Assembly: GCA_024500155.1 (NCBI GenBank)
Contig: CM044868.1
Location: 30,229,165 to 30,293,164 of the forward strand
DNA length: 64,000 nt
Direction: 5' to 3'
Source: Chenopodium formosanum
Lineage: Eukaryota > Streptophyta > Magnoliopsida > Caryophyllales > Amaranthaceae
Made by a program: the position numbers and the translations under genes. Of the stretch, positions 63,293-64,000 are shown piece by piece. Numbering within the stretch: the first letter of the stretch is position 1; each line of letters starts with the position of its first letter. A model generated the notes under the pieces. That model searched no databases. It was not told the DNA's origin and saw only the letters and a list, made by a program, of their open reading frames with translations.

Positions 63293-63635
63293 GATATTAA
63301 TTTTTCTAAAGCTAAGAAATATTTTATCTGCTGAAATTATGAAAAGAATCGGCTGGGCAGGGGGGCTATTTATGCACGAAATCGGAGCAGTTTTAATCTC
63401 GGAAGAATTCGGGATGAGCGCTATTTAGCGCCAGACGCTACTATTAGCGCCTGACGCTAAGTGTAGCGCCTGGCGCTACACCAAAACGCGTGGCGCCAGC
63501 TGGCGCCAATTTGCCTCGTCATACGCGCTTTCTAAACCCGCGTTTTTTACTTAATTCGAGTCTGCTAATGACTTTACGACTTCCTTATCTTTTTCTAAAC
63601 ATTTTTTTATTGCTTTTTTTTTTAATTAATATAGC
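63293..63635. other. Spacer of element B between the antisense gene and insertion F
   Basis: No gene. A GGCGCC-type cluster at 63420-63510 lies about 130 bases upstream of the antisense ATG. The five bases before F are ATAGC, a candidate target duplication whose mate would be outside the window. Confidence 0.6.
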
Positions 63636-64000
63636 TGTTTCGGGTGTTTTTTTGATTTCCTAGGATACTGGTCACGCTCTCTTGGCAACGAGACAGTCCA
63701 ACCTGCAAAACAACGAATATTCCGGTTAACGGAATATTCGCCTCCGACGATCAAGTTAGTGATCGGAACGGAAAAGGCTAGAGAGAGAAAGTAGAGAGAA
63801 GTTGGAGCTATTTAATGCTCTGTTTTTTGTAAATGTCTTAATCCACCCCTCCCATCATAAATCATTGGGGTATTTATAGGGGTGGGACTCGTGCCCCTTT
63901 CTAGGGTTTGTACCCTAGATTTGTGTGACGTGATTGGCTACGCAATCAGTGAATGCCACGCGTTACTTCAGGGGCGCCGCTTTGCGGCTTTCATTGATAT
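63636..64000 (-). mobile_element. Left LTR of a further Tat-like element F, cut by the window edge
   Basis: TGTTTCGGGTGTTTTTTTGA opens a sequence with the same layout as the H LTR: CCTGCAAA, paired GGAATATTCG words, CCTCCGA, and a TATA box (tatttata at 63871-63878, TATAAATA on the minus strand). No primer site precedes it, so it would be the 3' LTR of a minus-strand element continuing to the right, or a solo LTR. Confidence 0.75.

Larger units (their letters stand above)
26874..64000 (+). mobile_element. Tat/Ogre-type retrotransposon B, split by C, D (with E) and F; 3' end outside the window
   Basis: The plus-strand segments are LTR (26874-28743), leader, gag (30434-32357), protease (42993-43645), second RNase H and integrase (59331-61248) and a 3' region with an antisense gene (to 63635). 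Removing C and D with one copy each of their target duplications gives continuous order. RT and the first RNase H are missing. The primer site, second RNase H, long leader and antisense gene place it in the Tat/Ogre group. Stops, a frameshift and a changed integrase residue show that it is dead. Confidence 0.88.

Noticed and set aside
63636..64000. F as the missing 3' LTR of Tat copy A.
   Set aside because: It has the opposite orientation to A, a somewhat different sequence, and lies inside B's 3' region, not after B's end.

Overview
The window is nuclear DNA of a flowering plant, most likely a eudicot, and I can find no ordinary host gene in it. It consists of nested transposable elements: Ty3/gypsy LTR retrotransposons (Athila, Tat/Ogre and Tekay chromovirus lineages) and one Mutator-like DNA transposon (MULE). 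Plant origin follows from the lineages themselves, spliced genes with GT-AG introns, plant-type primer binding sites and AT-rich spacers. The species cannot be named from the sequence.

Left part (1-23412). A minus-strand Athila-type element (element G) has its 5' LTR at 20872-23412, then gag, protease/RT, RNase H, integrase and an Athila-specific extra ORF running leftward; its 3' LTR lies beyond position 1. A Tat-type element (H, 4583-16377, minus strand, 641-bp LTRs about 99% identical, target duplication CTTAG) sits inside G's integrase. H has gag, protease, RT, RNase H, a second RNase H and integrase. Between its integrase and 3' LTR it carries a five-exon gene on the opposite strand with its own TATA box.

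Middle and right (23760-64000). A decayed plus-strand Tat copy (A, from 23760), related to H, is broken at 26873 by a plus-strand Tat/Ogre element (B, from 26874 to beyond the window). Three insertions split B. C (32358-42992, minus strand, target duplication CCTAT) belongs to B's own family but has only gag. D (43646-59330, plus strand, target duplication TAGTC) is a Tekay chromovirus. F is the edge of another Tat-like LTR from 63636. D's 5' LTR is itself split by MULE E (45315-51072, 9-bp duplication TTATTAATA, 112-bp inverted repeats), which carries a spliced transposase gene and a convergent GRF-zinc-finger, coiled-coil, membrane-anchor gene. The order of events is A, then B, then C, D and F, then E; G then H on the left.

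Points that stand out: a tobamovirus-like leaky UAG context between protease and RT of H; antisense spliced genes in the same relative place in H and B; the accessory gene of MULE E in the place of mudrB; a Gag-only element with a triplicated CHHC module; family-specific CpG-rich palindromic 'words' repeated in LTRs and untranslated regions; and a head-to-head B/C arrangement that could produce long double-stranded RNA. Boundaries and splice sites were read by eye from target duplications, LTR ends and frame continuity; family names rest on recognised motifs, not database searches.
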